The notes: generated by a model not told the origin, from the letters alone. 64,000 bases of DNA from Pseudomonas bubulae (GCF_037023725.1 NZ_CP146077.1:657001-721000); one strand, 5' to 3'; counted from the first letter of the stretch, positions 18,254 through 27,610 are shown. Numbers and translations are program-made.

Positions 18254-19263
18254 GGCTGCGATCCAGCCTTGGCATCCAGCTTCGGCGGGCCATCGACCAG
18301 TACCCGGAAGGGTGCGGCATCGGTGCGCAAAATAATTTTTGTGCCGGGATTAACCATTGTTCCCAGCGTATCGAGCGCGCGCAGTTCGTTGTACAGCGCG
18401 GGCGAACTGGCATAGGCACGACCATAAATCTGCGCGGCTTCTACCCGCGACTGCGCTTCGATATCCGCGGCCTTGATGCTCGCATCGGCCTGCAGGATGC
18501 GCGCATCGCGTTCGGCAGCGGAGCGGATTTGCGCCGCTTCGCGCTTGCCTGCGGCGGTGCGCTCCGTGGCGATGGTTTCGCGCTCGGCACGCATGCGGTC
18601 AACCGTCGCCGTGAGCGTGACCGATGGCAAAGTCAGGCGCTCCACGCCCACTTGCAGCACACGCACACCATAGGTGTTGAGCAATTGCTGTTCGATCTGC
18701 TGACGCAATTGCGCTTCAAAGTCGGCAATTTTGACCTGGCTGGCATCGGTGTTCACCAGGCTTGAAAGATCAAAACTGGCAGCCGTCGTTTCCAGTGCCG
18801 ACCCCACAAATGTACGGATCTGCCGCGCCGCTTCGTCAGGCTGATTTTGTACGGCGCGCATAAAGCGCTGCACATTCTCGGCATCGGGCTGCACCTGCCA
18901 GGCCACATAGGCCTGCACAATAATCCGCAGACCATCGCGAGTGCCCACGTCCTGCAGGCCGCTGGAGGTGGTGCGCAAACGCAGATCCACCGGCACGCTG
19001 ACTTCAAATGGCGCCGGCCAGCGCCAGCCCAGACCGGGCTCCAGCAGCACCCGGGCCGGGTTGCCAAAGCGGGTAATTACCGTGGCTTCGCCGGAACGTA
19101 CTTGCACCAGGCTCGCCGCGGCGATGGCGAACAGCACCAGCAATGCCGCCCAGCCCATGCGTCGCCACGGGAAGGGGCTTGGCTCAAGGGTATCGTCATG
19201 ATGGTGATGACCGTGGTGGGAACAGCCATGATGATGGCTGCTGTGATCGTGGGATTGAGACAA
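18250..19263 (-). CDS. SPFH/band-7 membrane protein with His-rich N-terminus (HflK-like)
   Basis: 337 residues from a TTG start at 19263, chosen because AAGGAGT lies seven bases upstream and no other start gives the full N-terminus. The first 24 residues hold eleven histidines and one cysteine (HHHGCSHHGHHHH is the core), a plausible metal-binding tail. A transmembrane helix follows (about 36-54), then the SPFH domain with VRSGEATVITRFGNPARVLL and a coiled coil containing ERETIATERTAAGKREAAQI. The His tail next to a metal-ATPase gene suggests metal handling (inference). Annotated elsewhere as protease modulator HflK. Confidence 0.82.
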   Translation of the reverse strand: MSQSHDHSSHHHGCSHHGHHHHDDTLEPSPFPWRRMGWAALLVLFAIAAASLVQVRSGEATVITRFGNPARVLLEPGLGWRWPAPFEVSVPVDLRLRTTSSGLQDVGTRDGLRIIVQAYVAWQVQPDAENVQRFMRAVQNQPDEAARQIRTFVGSALETTAASFDLSSLVNTDASQVKIADFEAQLRQQIEQQLLNTYGVRVLQVGVERLTLPSVTLTATVDRMRAERETIATERTAAGKREAAQIRSAAERDARILQADASIKAADIEAQSRVEAAQIYGRAYASSPALYNELRALDTLGTMVNPGTKIILRTDAAPFRVLVDGPPKLDAKAGSQP

Positions 19264-19274
19264 GAGAAGACTCC

Positions 19275-21209
19275 TTACTGAGCAGCTTTACGCGGCGCGA
19301 CAGGATCGGCCGGCAGCGTGAAAGAACGCAGGTCGAGGGTCGGCGCACTGCTGCCCCCAAGGCGATGGTCGAGGATCAGCAATCGGGCATTGTTCAGCCC
19401 CTGGCTTAACTGGCTCAGGTACTGTTCCAAAAGGAACGCATGACCGGCACTGGCGTAGGCTTTTTGCTCGGCGCCAAAGCGCAGGTCAGCTGTCAGTGCG
19501 GTGGCATTTATTTCACGCGCCAGCGCATGGGCTTGATCCAGGGCGACGCTGGCCTGCAATTGCGCCACATTGGCTTGTTCACTGGCCGCTCCCCGTTCGC
19601 GGGCAATCAGGGCCTGCGCGCTGATCTGTGCTGCCTGCACACCGTGATAGGCATTGGCGGCCCCGGCAGGTGGGTGGATGGCTTCAACCACGGTGGCAAG
19701 AATTTCCACCCCGCTGTCCAGGCCATCCAGATCAGCCTGCACGGCGTGGCCTATATCATCGGCCAGCGCACTGCGCTGCTCACCGAGCACACCATCAAGC
19801 GTCCGAGAGGCAAAGTCGTGTACCAGAATGCGGCTGGCGGTAGTGCGAATCAGCGTCGGTACATCAGCACTGTGATAAGTGGCGGCAATGGCGGCGTGGT
19901 CGCTCAGGCCAATGCGATAGACAAAACGCACGTCCATATTGACGATCTGAAAGCCCTGTTTGTCGCCACTGTCGCTGGCAATTACCTGGGACTTGTCATT
20001 CACATGGGTGGCATCCCACAGGCGATTGGCGGTAAGCGGTGGTAAACCATCGGCAGGCGTGAGTAGCGGATCGACAGTCGATTCTGTGCTAGTGGCCAAC
20101 TCATGTACCACACCGTTTTCCACCGCCAGGACTCGCCCAAAAGGCCATGGCAGGCCCACGTGCAAACCCGGGCCCAACACTTCAACCGGCTCACCAAAGC
20201 GCTCATAAATCCCTCGACCTTGCAGCGGGATTTCACTCACACCGCTCAGCACCCAGCCGACAGCAGCAACCACCGCCAGCACCGGGAAAAACGCTTTGCG
20301 CATAAAGGTAAAAGCCCAGATTTGGCGCAGGTCGATGCCGAACCGGTTATGCAATTCGCTCTGCAGCGTCAGCAATGGCTGAGGCGGCCAACGCAACATA
20401 CCAGCGACAAAGCTTTGCCCGATCATGCGCGGTTCTAGTTTGTCGCGGCGCGGGATGAACAGTGCAGCCAGCGCCCTCAGAATCAGCTCAATAGCCACGG
20501 CAGCAGGTAGCAACCCGGTCAGCACCGCGAGGCGGGCAGGCCACACCGCATCGTCGCTGCTGAAAATCAGGCACACGGCGCTCAGGAGCAAAGTGAGGAT
20601 GGGCACGCGAACCAACGGTGCCAGCAAACGCGCCTCCGGCCATTGGCCAGGGTGTTGCTGCGCCAGGAAACGTTCGAACACTAACAGTGCAAACGCGCAC
20701 AGCACCGCAATGCCAGCCGCGACACTGCCCCAGGTTCCCAGAGCCAAACCGGGTAAAGCCAGGTTCCAGGTGTGCTGGACGCTCCACCAGGCGACACCGC
20801 TCACGCCTGCCAGCCACAAAACGGGCGCGCCGATGGTGGCCAGCACCTGTTTTGCCCCGGCATCAATCCGCTGGTTAAAACGTTCAATGCCACGCAACTG
20901 TTCGTCGGGAGCGACCTCAGCCACCTGTGGTGCGGGGTTGAGTGCGTCATTGCGCCAATCCGCCACCCAGTAAGCCGATTGAACGCCTGCGGCCAGCACC
21001 AGCATGGCTGCTGCGTTATTGCCCAGCAGCACCGGCCACAGCGATTCCGATGAAAACAGACCTATAAAAAATGCCAGCACCCACGCCAGCAACGCCAGGA
21101 CTGCCAGCACTACCCCCAGTAGATAGAGCTGACGAGCCTGTGCGCTGGCGCTTTGGAAACGAGGCAAAGACTCGAGCCGGCCCTCCTCTGCCTCTAAATC
21201 GACACGCAT
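19275..21209 (-). CDS. Large polytopic SPFH/band-7 protein (HflK-like)
   Basis: 644 residues from ATG 21209 (an in-frame GTG at 21221 would add four residues; neither has a strong ribosome site). The N-terminal half has about six to seven hydrophobic segments (first near LYLLGVVLAVLALLAWVLAF), and the C-terminal half begins an SPFH domain at LQGRGIYERFGEPVEVLGPG. After this come a helical region with QISAQALIARERGAASEQAN and a C-terminus ending RSFTLPADPVAPRKAAQ. The fusion of a multi-pass membrane domain to an SPFH domain is unlike classical HflK. It is the first gene of the operon, 11 bases before the His-rich SPFH gene. Confidence 0.78.
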   Translation of the reverse strand: MRVDLEAEEGRLESLPRFQSASAQARQLYLLGVVLAVLALLAWVLAFFIGLFSSESLWPVLLGNNAAAMLVLAAGVQSAYWVADWRNDALNPAPQVAEVAPDEQLRGIERFNQRIDAGAKQVLATIGAPVLWLAGVSGVAWWSVQHTWNLALPGLALGTWGSVAAGIAVLCAFALLVFERFLAQQHPGQWPEARLLAPLVRVPILTLLLSAVCLIFSSDDAVWPARLAVLTGLLPAAVAIELILRALAALFIPRRDKLEPRMIGQSFVAGMLRWPPQPLLTLQSELHNRFGIDLRQIWAFTFMRKAFFPVLAVVAAVGWVLSGVSEIPLQGRGIYERFGEPVEVLGPGLHVGLPWPFGRVLAVENGVVHELATSTESTVDPLLTPADGLPPLTANRLWDATHVNDKSQVIASDSGDKQGFQIVNMDVRFVYRIGLSDHAAIAATYHSADVPTLIRTTASRILVHDFASRTLDGVLGEQRSALADDIGHAVQADLDGLDSGVEILATVVEAIHPPAGAANAYHGVQAAQISAQALIARERGAASEQANVAQLQASVALDQAHALAREINATALTADLRFGAEQKAYASAGHAFLLEQYLSQLSQGLNNARLLILDHRLGGSSAPTLDLRSFTLPADPVAPRKAAQ

Positions 21210-21295
21210 GGAAACACTCACTTATGAAATATCTAGTTACGATATCGCAGAAATGATGAAACTTTTGTCGAGCTTACGGATTCTTCATCTTGGTT

Positions 21296-21315
21296 TAAAA
21301 ACGGCGAAACGCCGC
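21296..21315 (-). terminator. Intrinsic terminator of the serine hydrolase gene
   Basis: Read on the minus strand: stem CGGCG, loop TTT, stem CGCCG, then TTTTT. It lies about 45 bases past the stop codon of the serine hydrolase gene. Confidence 0.6.
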
Positions 21316-21359
21316 TATGGGAGCCGGTCAAGCACGACTCCCAGCGTTTTTTGGCGCTA

Positions 21360-22694
21360 TCAGTCCGGGTGAGTCATCAACTGTTTGGCCAGGGCTTCAA
21401 ATGCAGGAATAGTCACCGGATCGTTAGCCGAGTTGCTGGCAACCGGGTTGGAGGCATAACGCACAATAACCATTTCGGCTTTCGGGTCAATGTAGGTGCG
21501 CTGACCGTAAACACCGCGCGCCATAAAGGCACCATCCGCGTTGTGCGTCACCCACCACATGTCGCGATAGCTGGCGCCCTTGAGCAAGTCATAACCGGCT
21601 TTGGCAAAGGCCGCTTTATCGCCGCCACCACGAATGTCATCGACAACCGCCTTGGGTACGATTTGCTTGCCGAGATACTGACCATTGTTACGGATCATTT
21701 CTCCAAAGCGGGCCATGTCCCGTAGCCCTGTATTCAAACCACCCCCCGCAAACGGGGTACCGATTGAATCCACGGTGAAATAGGCCGATTGTTCAGCGCC
21801 AATGCGCTGCCAGATTTTTTCCGAGAGCAATTGCGCAACGTTACGCCCTGTCACTCGTGCAATGACCCAGCCCAGCACATCGGTGTTCACGGTTTTATAA
21901 GCGAAGGCCTCGCCGTGCTCCCCCTCCGACTCGACCGTCTGCAAATATTCCATATAGCTTTGCGGGCCGGTGTAGTCCTTGGGTTTGGGGAGCGGATTAC
22001 CCGCCTGGGCATGCTTCCAGACTTCCGCATTGGGGTCGGCATAATCTTCGCTGTATTTAAGCCCCGTGGTCATGTCCAGCACCTGGCGCAGGGTGGCGTT
22101 GCCAAAGGCCGACTTGGCCAGCTCGGGTACATACTCAGCAATTTTTTTATTGGCATCCAACGTGCCATCAGCCACCAGCATCGCGCCCATCGTGCCCACC
22201 ACGGACTTGGTCATCGACATGGCGCCGTGCTGGCCTTCGGGGGTCAACACACCAAAGTAACGCTCATAAACAATTTTGCCGCGGTGCAGCACCACAATGC
22301 CGTCGGTGTAGTTCGCCGCCAGCGACTGTTCCCAGGTCATCGGCTCCTTGCTGCCCAGTGGCACGAAGGTCAAGGCGTCGATATCCGTGCGCAAGGCTTT
22401 GGCCAGCGGCACGGGCGCACCCAGGCCACGGGAGACATTGGTGGTAGGCATCAATTGACGGAAGTTGGAAACACTCCAGCGCATGGCGGGAAACTGGAAA
22501 TAACTGCCGTCGGCAAAGCGCACGATGCGATCCGGCGGGGGCGGTGCACCGACCATCCAGCCCAGCTTCGCCGGGTCGCTGGCAGCGGCGTCCGGGTAAC
22601 TGGTTTTATCGCTGGCACAGGCGATGGAAGCCGCCAGGCAAGTCACTAGAAAAACCGCACCGGTGCGGGCGGGTTTGATAAATTGCTTGATCAT
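21360..22694 (-). CDS. Serine hydrolase, beta-lactamase/NylB-like (6-aminohexanoate-dimer hydrolase type)
   Basis: 444 residues with a signal peptide (MIKQFIKPARTGAVFLVTCLAASIACA). The SxxK nucleophile motif is in HGAMSMTKSVVGTMGAMLV, and the catalytic Tyr is probably in DMTTGLKYSEDYADPNAEVW. The C-terminal region ARGVYGQRTYIDPKAEMVIV fits class C beta-lactamase-like esterases of the NylB group. It probably hydrolyses an amide or ester in the periplasm; the natural substrate is unknown. The LysR gene 104 bases upstream reads in the same direction and may control it. Confidence 0.85.
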   Translation of the reverse strand: MIKQFIKPARTGAVFLVTCLAASIACASDKTSYPDAAASDPAKLGWMVGAPPPPDRIVRFADGSYFQFPAMRWSVSNFRQLMPTTNVSRGLGAPVPLAKALRTDIDALTFVPLGSKEPMTWEQSLAANYTDGIVVLHRGKIVYERYFGVLTPEGQHGAMSMTKSVVGTMGAMLVADGTLDANKKIAEYVPELAKSAFGNATLRQVLDMTTGLKYSEDYADPNAEVWKHAQAGNPLPKPKDYTGPQSYMEYLQTVESEGEHGEAFAYKTVNTDVLGWVIARVTGRNVAQLLSEKIWQRIGAEQSAYFTVDSIGTPFAGGGLNTGLRDMARFGEMIRNNGQYLGKQIVPKAVVDDIRGGGDKAAFAKAGYDLLKGASYRDMWWVTHNADGAFMARGVYGQRTYIDPKAEMVIVRYASNPVASNSANDPVTIPAFEALAKQLMTHPD

Positions 22695-22798
22695 CGAAAA
22701 TTCCTTTTCAGTTCATGGCCGTGCCCTACCCTGCGGGATAAGCAGTGGGAATGTATAGCGCACACCAGCACCCGCAGGCGATTTTGCGCACCTGAAAT

Positions 22799-23713
22799 TT
22801 ATTTTTTTATTTTTTCGATCAACCCTTCCAGCTCATGAAAGTCGCTGTGGATGGTTCGTTCACGGCTCCAGATCATGTCCAGAGTGAAAGTCGGAAAACC
22901 GGGCGGCGGTTGGAGAACTTTAATGTTTGGCGGCACATTCAACGTCGCCACTATTTTTTTCGGGATCACGATCAGTGCCGGCACCGCCAATAAAACATTG
23001 ACCCCGGCGTGATAGGAGTTGGCCCGGGTAAAAATATTTCTACGCCGCGACTGTTTTTCCAGCCAGCCATCCACCATGTTTTTTTCCGACAGCCACGGCG
23101 TTGGAAATATGTGCGGCGTGTCACAAAATTCATCAATATCCAAAAAAGATTTAGCCTGATGTTTTGCCACGCTGGACAGGCACACAAAAGAATCTTCAGT
23201 AAGGCTGCGATAGCCCAGCAACGGATGCCGTTGGTGATAGCCCGGGCCGAAGCCAAAGCAAACGTCGGTGTCAGAAGCCAATAACTCACTGATGGGCAAA
23301 TCCTGGCCCAGGCGGCTCACACTCAACGCCCAGTTGCGCCCGGTTGAACGCACCTGCTGCAACAATGCAGGCAACATGAGAATTTCAAAATATTCCGGGG
23401 CAGTGATATTCCACTGACGCAGCGCGGTGCCCTGCCCTGCTCCTTCCTTGGCGCACTGATTGATGCACTGCAGGATGTTTTGCAGATAGGGCTTGATCGC
23501 CAGCACCCGTGCCGTGGGTTGCATGGCGCCGTCGGTGTTCTCGAAGAGTTTGTCGTCGAAACAGTGGCGGAGTTTTTTCAGGCTGTAACTGATGCTTGAT
23601 TGGCTGAGATTCAACATTTCTGCCACACGCTTGGCGCTGCGATTTTCGATCAACAGCAAGACGATCGAAATATCCTGCATATCCAATTGTTTCAGCGCAT
23701 TGGTGTAAAGCAT
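22799..23713 (-). CDS. LysR-type transcriptional regulator
   Basis: 304 residues. An N-terminal winged helix-turn-helix (about 8-66, with SAKRVAEMLNLSQSSISYSL and KKLRHCFDDKLFENTDGAMQ) is followed by a periplasmic-binding-protein-like effector domain. The recognition helix differs from the commonest LysR pattern but resembles the LeuO/NodD-like group. It is upstream of and co-directional with the serine hydrolase gene and divergent from the GNAT-Rnk gene; either may be its target. A perfect DnaA box (23732-23740) lies in its promoter region. Confidence 0.88.
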   Translation of the reverse strand: MLYTNALKQLDMQDISIVLLLIENRSAKRVAEMLNLSQSSISYSLKKLRHCFDDKLFENTDGAMQPTARVLAIKPYLQNILQCINQCAKEGAGQGTALRQWNITAPEYFEILMLPALLQQVRSTGRNWALSVSRLGQDLPISELLASDTDVCFGFGPGYHQRHPLLGYRSLTEDSFVCLSSVAKHQAKSFLDIDEFCDTPHIFPTPWLSEKNMVDGWLEKQSRRRNIFTRANSYHAGVNVLLAVPALIVIPKKIVATLNVPPNIKVLQPPPGFPTFTLDMIWSRERTIHSDFHELEGLIEKIKK

Positions 23714-23899
23714 GCCAGCTCCTTGCTGAAGTTATCCACAACCCAGAAACCACAAGACATCCACGTACATTTGCTGGCGCTGCTTGCGGCGAGGCTCTGG
23801 GTCGGACCAAAGGGTAAACGAAGATATCCCCGAACTCTCCCGACCATTCGGCATTACTTGCGTTATGTCTTAAAATAGCCGGTTGCCGAAAGAACCGTC

Positions 23900-24862
23900 A
23901 TGGCCGTAGCCATGAAGGGCTTTCATCCCTTGAAAATAAGTGTGGTGAAGATGAACAAGCCTTTCATTTCGCTGTGCCCGGAAGTTACTCGGGCGCATGC
24001 GTTGACGTTGATGGATTGGTTGGAAGATGAGCGCGTCACCTGTTATCTGAGCGATTCACGTCATGTCTCCCGCTCCATCGAGCAAGCCATTGATAGAACC
24101 CAATTGCCAATCCTGACCCATCTGTTCAACCAGGGTGGCCGATTCTTCATGGCTTATGACCGGCATGACGCCCCGGTAGGCTTTGTCCGTCTGATCAAGA
24201 CCGGCTCAAATTGCGAGATAGTCCTGGTCATCGGAGACAGCGACAAATGGGGCCGAAACCTTGGCGCCCGCACGATCCGCGAAGGCATGAAACTGGCCTT
24301 CCTCGACATGCGGGCCAAGAAGCTCATCGCCAAGATCCACCCGGACAACACACGCTCGGTAAAAGCCTTTCTGCGCAGCGGCTTTGTGCTTGAAAGCGAA
24401 ACGCCCACATTGAAGTCATTTTCCATGGCAGCGGGGCGCTATCTCCAGCTCTTGCGCGAAGGTACCGTTGGCGACTCCACCAGGATCTACATCACTGAAA
24501 TCGACAAGGCCAGGCTCGAGAGTCTAATCGCTCTGGAGCAAGGTCCGACGGTTGTTGAGCTCGAACATGAGCTTGAACGAGCCATTGTCGTCAAGCCGCA
24601 GCAGGTGGCGGGCAATGTCGTCACGATGAACTCCAGGGCTTTAGTGCAACTGGACGACGAAGAGATCGAAGTGGCCTTGGTCTACCCAGAAGACGCGGAC
24701 AGTAACGCCGGGAGGCACTCTGTGTATTCCGACATTGGTGCTGCCATCCTGGGGTATCAGGAGGGGGACGCCATAGACTGGCGAATTTCTGATCGGACCC
24801 GCCGAATTGAGATCAGGAAAGTGCTTTACCAGCCAGAGGCTGCGGGCCATTTCCATCTGTAA
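23900..24862 (+). CDS. GNAT acetyltransferase fused to Rnk-type (GreA/B-like) regulator domain
   Basis: 320 residues. The N-terminal half (about 20-165) is a GNAT acyltransferase; acetyl-CoA binding is suggested by DSDKWGRNLGARTIREGMKL and IHPDNTRSVKAFLRSGFVLE. The C-terminal half (about 185-320) matches Rnk, the nucleoside diphosphate kinase regulator related to GreA/GreB: RIYITEIDKARLESLIA, NVVTMNSRALVQL, ALVYPEDAD and the ending EVLYQPEAAGHFHL-like tail. Rnk domains bind RNA polymerase. The start is uncertain: ATG 23900, ATG 23912 or ATG 23951 (MNKPFISLCPE) are all possible, none with a strong ribosome site. Two-domain proteins of this kind are annotated in other Pseudomonas; the acyl acceptor is unknown. 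Confidence 0.85.
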   Translation: MAVAMKGFHPLKISVVKMNKPFISLCPEVTRAHALTLMDWLEDERVTCYLSDSRHVSRSIEQAIDRTQLPILTHLFNQGGRFFMAYDRHDAPVGFVRLIKTGSNCEIVLVIGDSDKWGRNLGARTIREGMKLAFLDMRAKKLIAKIHPDNTRSVKAFLRSGFVLESETPTLKSFSMAAGRYLQLLREGTVGDSTRIYITEIDKARLESLIALEQGPTVVELEHELERAIVVKPQQVAGNVVTMNSRALVQLDDEEIEVALVYPEDADSNAGRHSVYSDIGAAILGYQEGDAIDWRISDRTRRIEIRKVLYQPEAAGHFHL

Positions 24863-24909
24863 TTGAATCTTTCCCTCAGTGTTGGTCAAGCAACCTGGAA
24901 GAAGGGGAT

Positions 24910-24959
24910 CTGTCGAAGAAGGGAGCCCGTAAGTGGCTCCCTTCATTCGCGACAGTTTT
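24910..24959 (+). terminator. Intrinsic terminator after the GNAT-Rnk gene
   Basis: Stem GAAGGGAGCC (24918-24927) pairs with GGCTCCCTTC (24935-24944). An outer stem CTGTCG/CGACAG (24910-24915, 24950-24955) encloses it, and TTTTA follows. It lies between the convergent GNAT-Rnk and glmS genes. Confidence 0.8.
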
Positions 24960-24997
24960 AACTCTCTAAAACCACTGAGTAGTGCCGCAGCTGTGAT

Positions 24998-26833
24998 TTA
25001 TTCCACAGTCACGGATTTAGCCAGGTTACGCGGCTGGTCCACGTCAGTGCCTTTAAGCACGGCCACGTAGTACGACAGCAATTGCAGCGGGATGGTGTAG
25101 AGGATCGGCGCCAGCACATCGTGGATATGCGGCATGTTGATCACATGGGTGCCTTCGCCGTTGCTCATACCGGCTTGTTCATCAGCAAACACAATCAGCT
25201 CGCCACCGCGGGCACGCACTTCTTGCAGGTTGGATTTAAGTTTCTCCAACAGCTCATTGTTCGGAGCAACGGTCACTACCGGCATATCGTTATCCACAAG
25301 TGCCAGAGGGCCGTGCTTCAACTCGCCCGCCGGGTACGCTTCAGCGTGGATGTACGAAATTTCTTTGAGCTTGAGTGCACCTTCCATTGCCACCGGGAAC
25401 TGAGCGCCACGGCCCAGGAACAGGGTGTGATGTTTATCGGCAAACAATTCAGCCACTTTTTCAACCACCGAATCCATCGCCAGGGCTTCGCCCAGACGCG
25501 CTGGCAAACGACGCAGTTCTTCTACCAGCTGTGCTTCAACGCCCTCTTCCAGGGTGCCGCGCACCTGGCCCAGAGACAGGGTCAGCAGCAACAGGCCTAC
25601 CAGCTGGGTGGTAAATGCCTTGGTGGAAGCCACACCGATTTCGCGACCTGCTTGGGTTAGCAGCGTCAGATCAGACTCACGAACCAGCGAGCTGATACCT
25701 ACGTTGCAAATCGCCAGGCTACCGAGGAAGCCCAATTCTTTTGCATTGCGCAGTGCTGCCAGGGTGTCAGCGGTTTCGCCCGATTGCGAGATCGAAACAA
25801 ACAGGGTGTCCGGTTGCACCACAACTTTGCGGTAGCGGAACTCGCTGGCCACTTCAACCTGGCACGGAATGCCTGCCAGGCTTTCGAGCCAGTAACGGGC
25901 AACCATGCCGGCGTGGTAGCTGGTACCACAGGCGACGATCTGAACATTGCGAACCTTGGCGAACAATTCCTTCGCTTGTGGACCGAAAGCTTGAACCAGT
26001 ACATGGTCAGCACCCAGGCGATTTTCCAGGGTGCGTTGAACTACTGCTGGTTGCTCGTGGATTTCCTTGAGCATGTAGTGGCGATACTCGCCCTTGTCGG
26101 CCGCTTCGGCGCCATCGCTGTATTGCACGGCTTCGCGTTGAACGCTCTGACCGTTTACGTCCCAGATCTGCACGCTGTCACGACGGATTTCAGCGATATC
26201 GCCTTCTTCCAGGTACATGAAACGGTCAGTGACCTGACGCAGTGCCAATTGGTCGGAGGCCAGGAAGTTTTCACCCAGGCCCAGGCCAATCACCAGCGGG
26301 CTGCCGCTGCGGGCTGCAACCAGACGATCCGGTTGCTTGGCGCTGATCACAGCCAGGCCGTAGGCACCGTGCAACTCTTTAACGGTGGCCTTGAGGGCCT
26401 CGGTCAGGTCGCTGTGATCTTTGAGTTTGTGGTTTAGCAGGTGGGCAATGACTTCGGTGTCAGTGTCCGAGGTAAACACATAGCCCAAGCCTTTGAGCTG
26501 CTCACGCAGGGCTTCATGGTTTTCGATGATGCCGTTATGTACAACAGCCAGATCGGAACCGGAGAAATGCGGGTGAGCGTTACGCTCGCACGGCGCACCG
26601 TGGGTGGCCCAACGGGTATGGGCAATGCCCAGACGACCGGCCAATGGCTCACCGGCCAGAGCTTGTTCCAGCTCGGCCACTTTGCCGTTGCGGCGCATGC
26701 GTTCCAGGGTGCCGTTGTTGGTGAAAACAGCCACACCTGCGCTGTCGTAACCACGGTATTCAAGACGTTTCAGGCCTTCCAGCAGAATGGCCGTGATATT
26801 ACGTTCAGCGACTGCGCCAACGATTCCACACAT
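24998..26833 (-). CDS. glmS: Glutamine-fructose-6-phosphate aminotransferase GlmS
   Basis: 611 residues. It makes glucosamine 6-phosphate from fructose 6-phosphate and glutamine, the entry to UDP-GlcNAc, peptidoglycan and LPS synthesis. The N-terminus [12 protein letters not shown] places the catalytic Cys at position 2 of the class II glutaminase domain. Two SIS sugar-isomerase domains follow ([15 protein letters not shown] and [20 protein letters not shown]), ending in NLAKSVTVE. The gene follows glmR by nine bases, so the two are co-transcribed; that gap leaves no room for a glmS ribozyme. Confidence 0.98.
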   Translation of the reverse strand: MCGIVGAVAERNITAILLEGLKRLEYRGYDSAGVAVFTNNGTLERMRRNGKVAELEQALAGEPLAGRLGIAHTRWATHGAPCERNAHPHFSGSDLAVVHNGIIENHEALREQLKGLGYVFTSDTDTEVIAHLLNHKLKDHSDLTEALKATVKELHGAYGLAVISAKQPDRLVAARSGSPLVIGLGLGENFLASDQLALRQVTDRFMYLEEGDIAEIRRDSVQIWDVNGQSVQREAVQYSDGAEAADKGEYRHYMLKEIHEQPAVVQRTLENRLGADHVLVQAFGPQAKELFAKVRNVQIVACGTSYHAGMVARYWLESLAGIPCQVEVASEFRYRKVVVQPDTLFVSISQSGETADTLAALRNAKELGFLGSLAICNVGISSLVRESDLTLLTQAGREIGVASTKAFTTQLVGLLLLTLSLGQVRGTLEEGVEAQLVEELRRLPARLGEALAMDSVVEKVAELFADKHHTLFLGRGAQFPVAMEGALKLKEISYIHAEAYPAGELKHGPLALVDNDMPVVTVAPNNELLEKLKSNLQEVRARGGELIVFADEQAGMSNGEGTHVINMPHIHDVLAPILYTIPLQLLSYYVAVLKGTDVDQPRNLAKSVTVE

Positions 26834-26842
26834 AAAGTTCTC

Positions 26843-27610
26843 CTAGCTTAGGGCCGCGCATAACAATGTTATGCCCCGGGCCTGAATCTGTTCGCGTGCC
26901 TCAAGGGGCAGGCGATCATCGGTAATAAGGGTATGGACGCTGCTCCAGGGCAGTTCCAGGTTGGGTATTTTTCGACCAATCTTGTCCGACTCGACCATCA
27001 CGATCACTTCACGCGCGACGTCAGCCATGACCCGGCTCAGACCCAACAACTCGTTAAAAGTTGTCGTGCCGCGCTGCAGGTCTATGCCGTCAGCACCGAT
27101 GAACAGTTGATCGAAGTCGTATGAGCGCAACACCTGTTCGGCAACCTGTCCCTGAAAGGACTCGGAGTGCGGATCCCAGGTGCCCCCGGTCATCAGCAAT
27201 ACAGGCTCATGTTCCAGTTCACTGAGTGCATTGGCGACGTGCAGGGAGTTGGTCATCACTACCAGGCCAGGTTGCAGGCCCAGTTGTGGAATCATCGAGG
27301 CCGTGGTGCTGCCGCTGTCGATGATGATGCGCGCATGCTCTTTAATCAGACCAACCGCTGCACGGGCAATGGCTTGCTTATAAAGAGAAACTGGCTGAGG
27401 GACATCACTGACCAGTTCTTGCGGCATGGTGATCGCGCCGCCATAACGACGCAATAAAAGCCCGTTACTTTCGAGTGCAGCCAGATCCTTGCGAATCGTA
27501 ACCTCAGAGGTTTCGAAGCGCTTGGCCAGTTCATCCACACTGACTTCGCCCTGCTCGGCAAGCATGGCCAGGATGTTGTGTCTGCGTTGTGGCGTATTAC
27601 GTTTGGACAT
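26843..27610 (-). CDS. glmR: DeoR-family transcriptional regulator GlmR
   Basis: 255 residues. N-terminal DeoR helix-turn-helix (about 6-60: TPQRRHNILAMLAEQGEVSV, FETSEVTIRKDLAALESNG) and a C-terminal sugar-phosphate sensor domain (IIIDSGSTTASM, LLMTGGTWDPHSESFQG, FIGADGIDLQRG). It is directly upstream of glmS with nine bases between them and has the position of the Pseudomonas gene named glmR, a regulator of amino-sugar metabolism. Effector probably glucosamine 6-phosphate or a related sugar phosphate (family knowledge). Confidence 0.9.
   Translation of the reverse strand: MSKRNTPQRRHNILAMLAEQGEVSVDELAKRFETSEVTIRKDLAALESNGLLLRRYGGAITMPQELVSDVPQPVSLYKQAIARAAVGLIKEHARIIIDSGSTTASMIPQLGLQPGLVVMTNSLHVANALSELEHEPVLLMTGGTWDPHSESFQGQVAEQVLRSYDFDQLFIGADGIDLQRGTTTFNELLGLSRVMADVAREVIVMVESDKIGRKIPNLELPWSSVHTLITDDRLPLEAREQIQARGITLLCAALS

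Noticed and set aside
17195..19263. Assignment of the SPFH genes as the true hflC and hflK
   Set aside because: The genuine hflKC pair lies beside hfq and hflX in Pseudomonas; here the genes are linked to a metal ATPase and differ in domain layout.
26834..26842. Possible glmS ribozyme or riboswitch
   Set aside because: The glmR-glmS gap is only nine bases, too short for the ribozyme.
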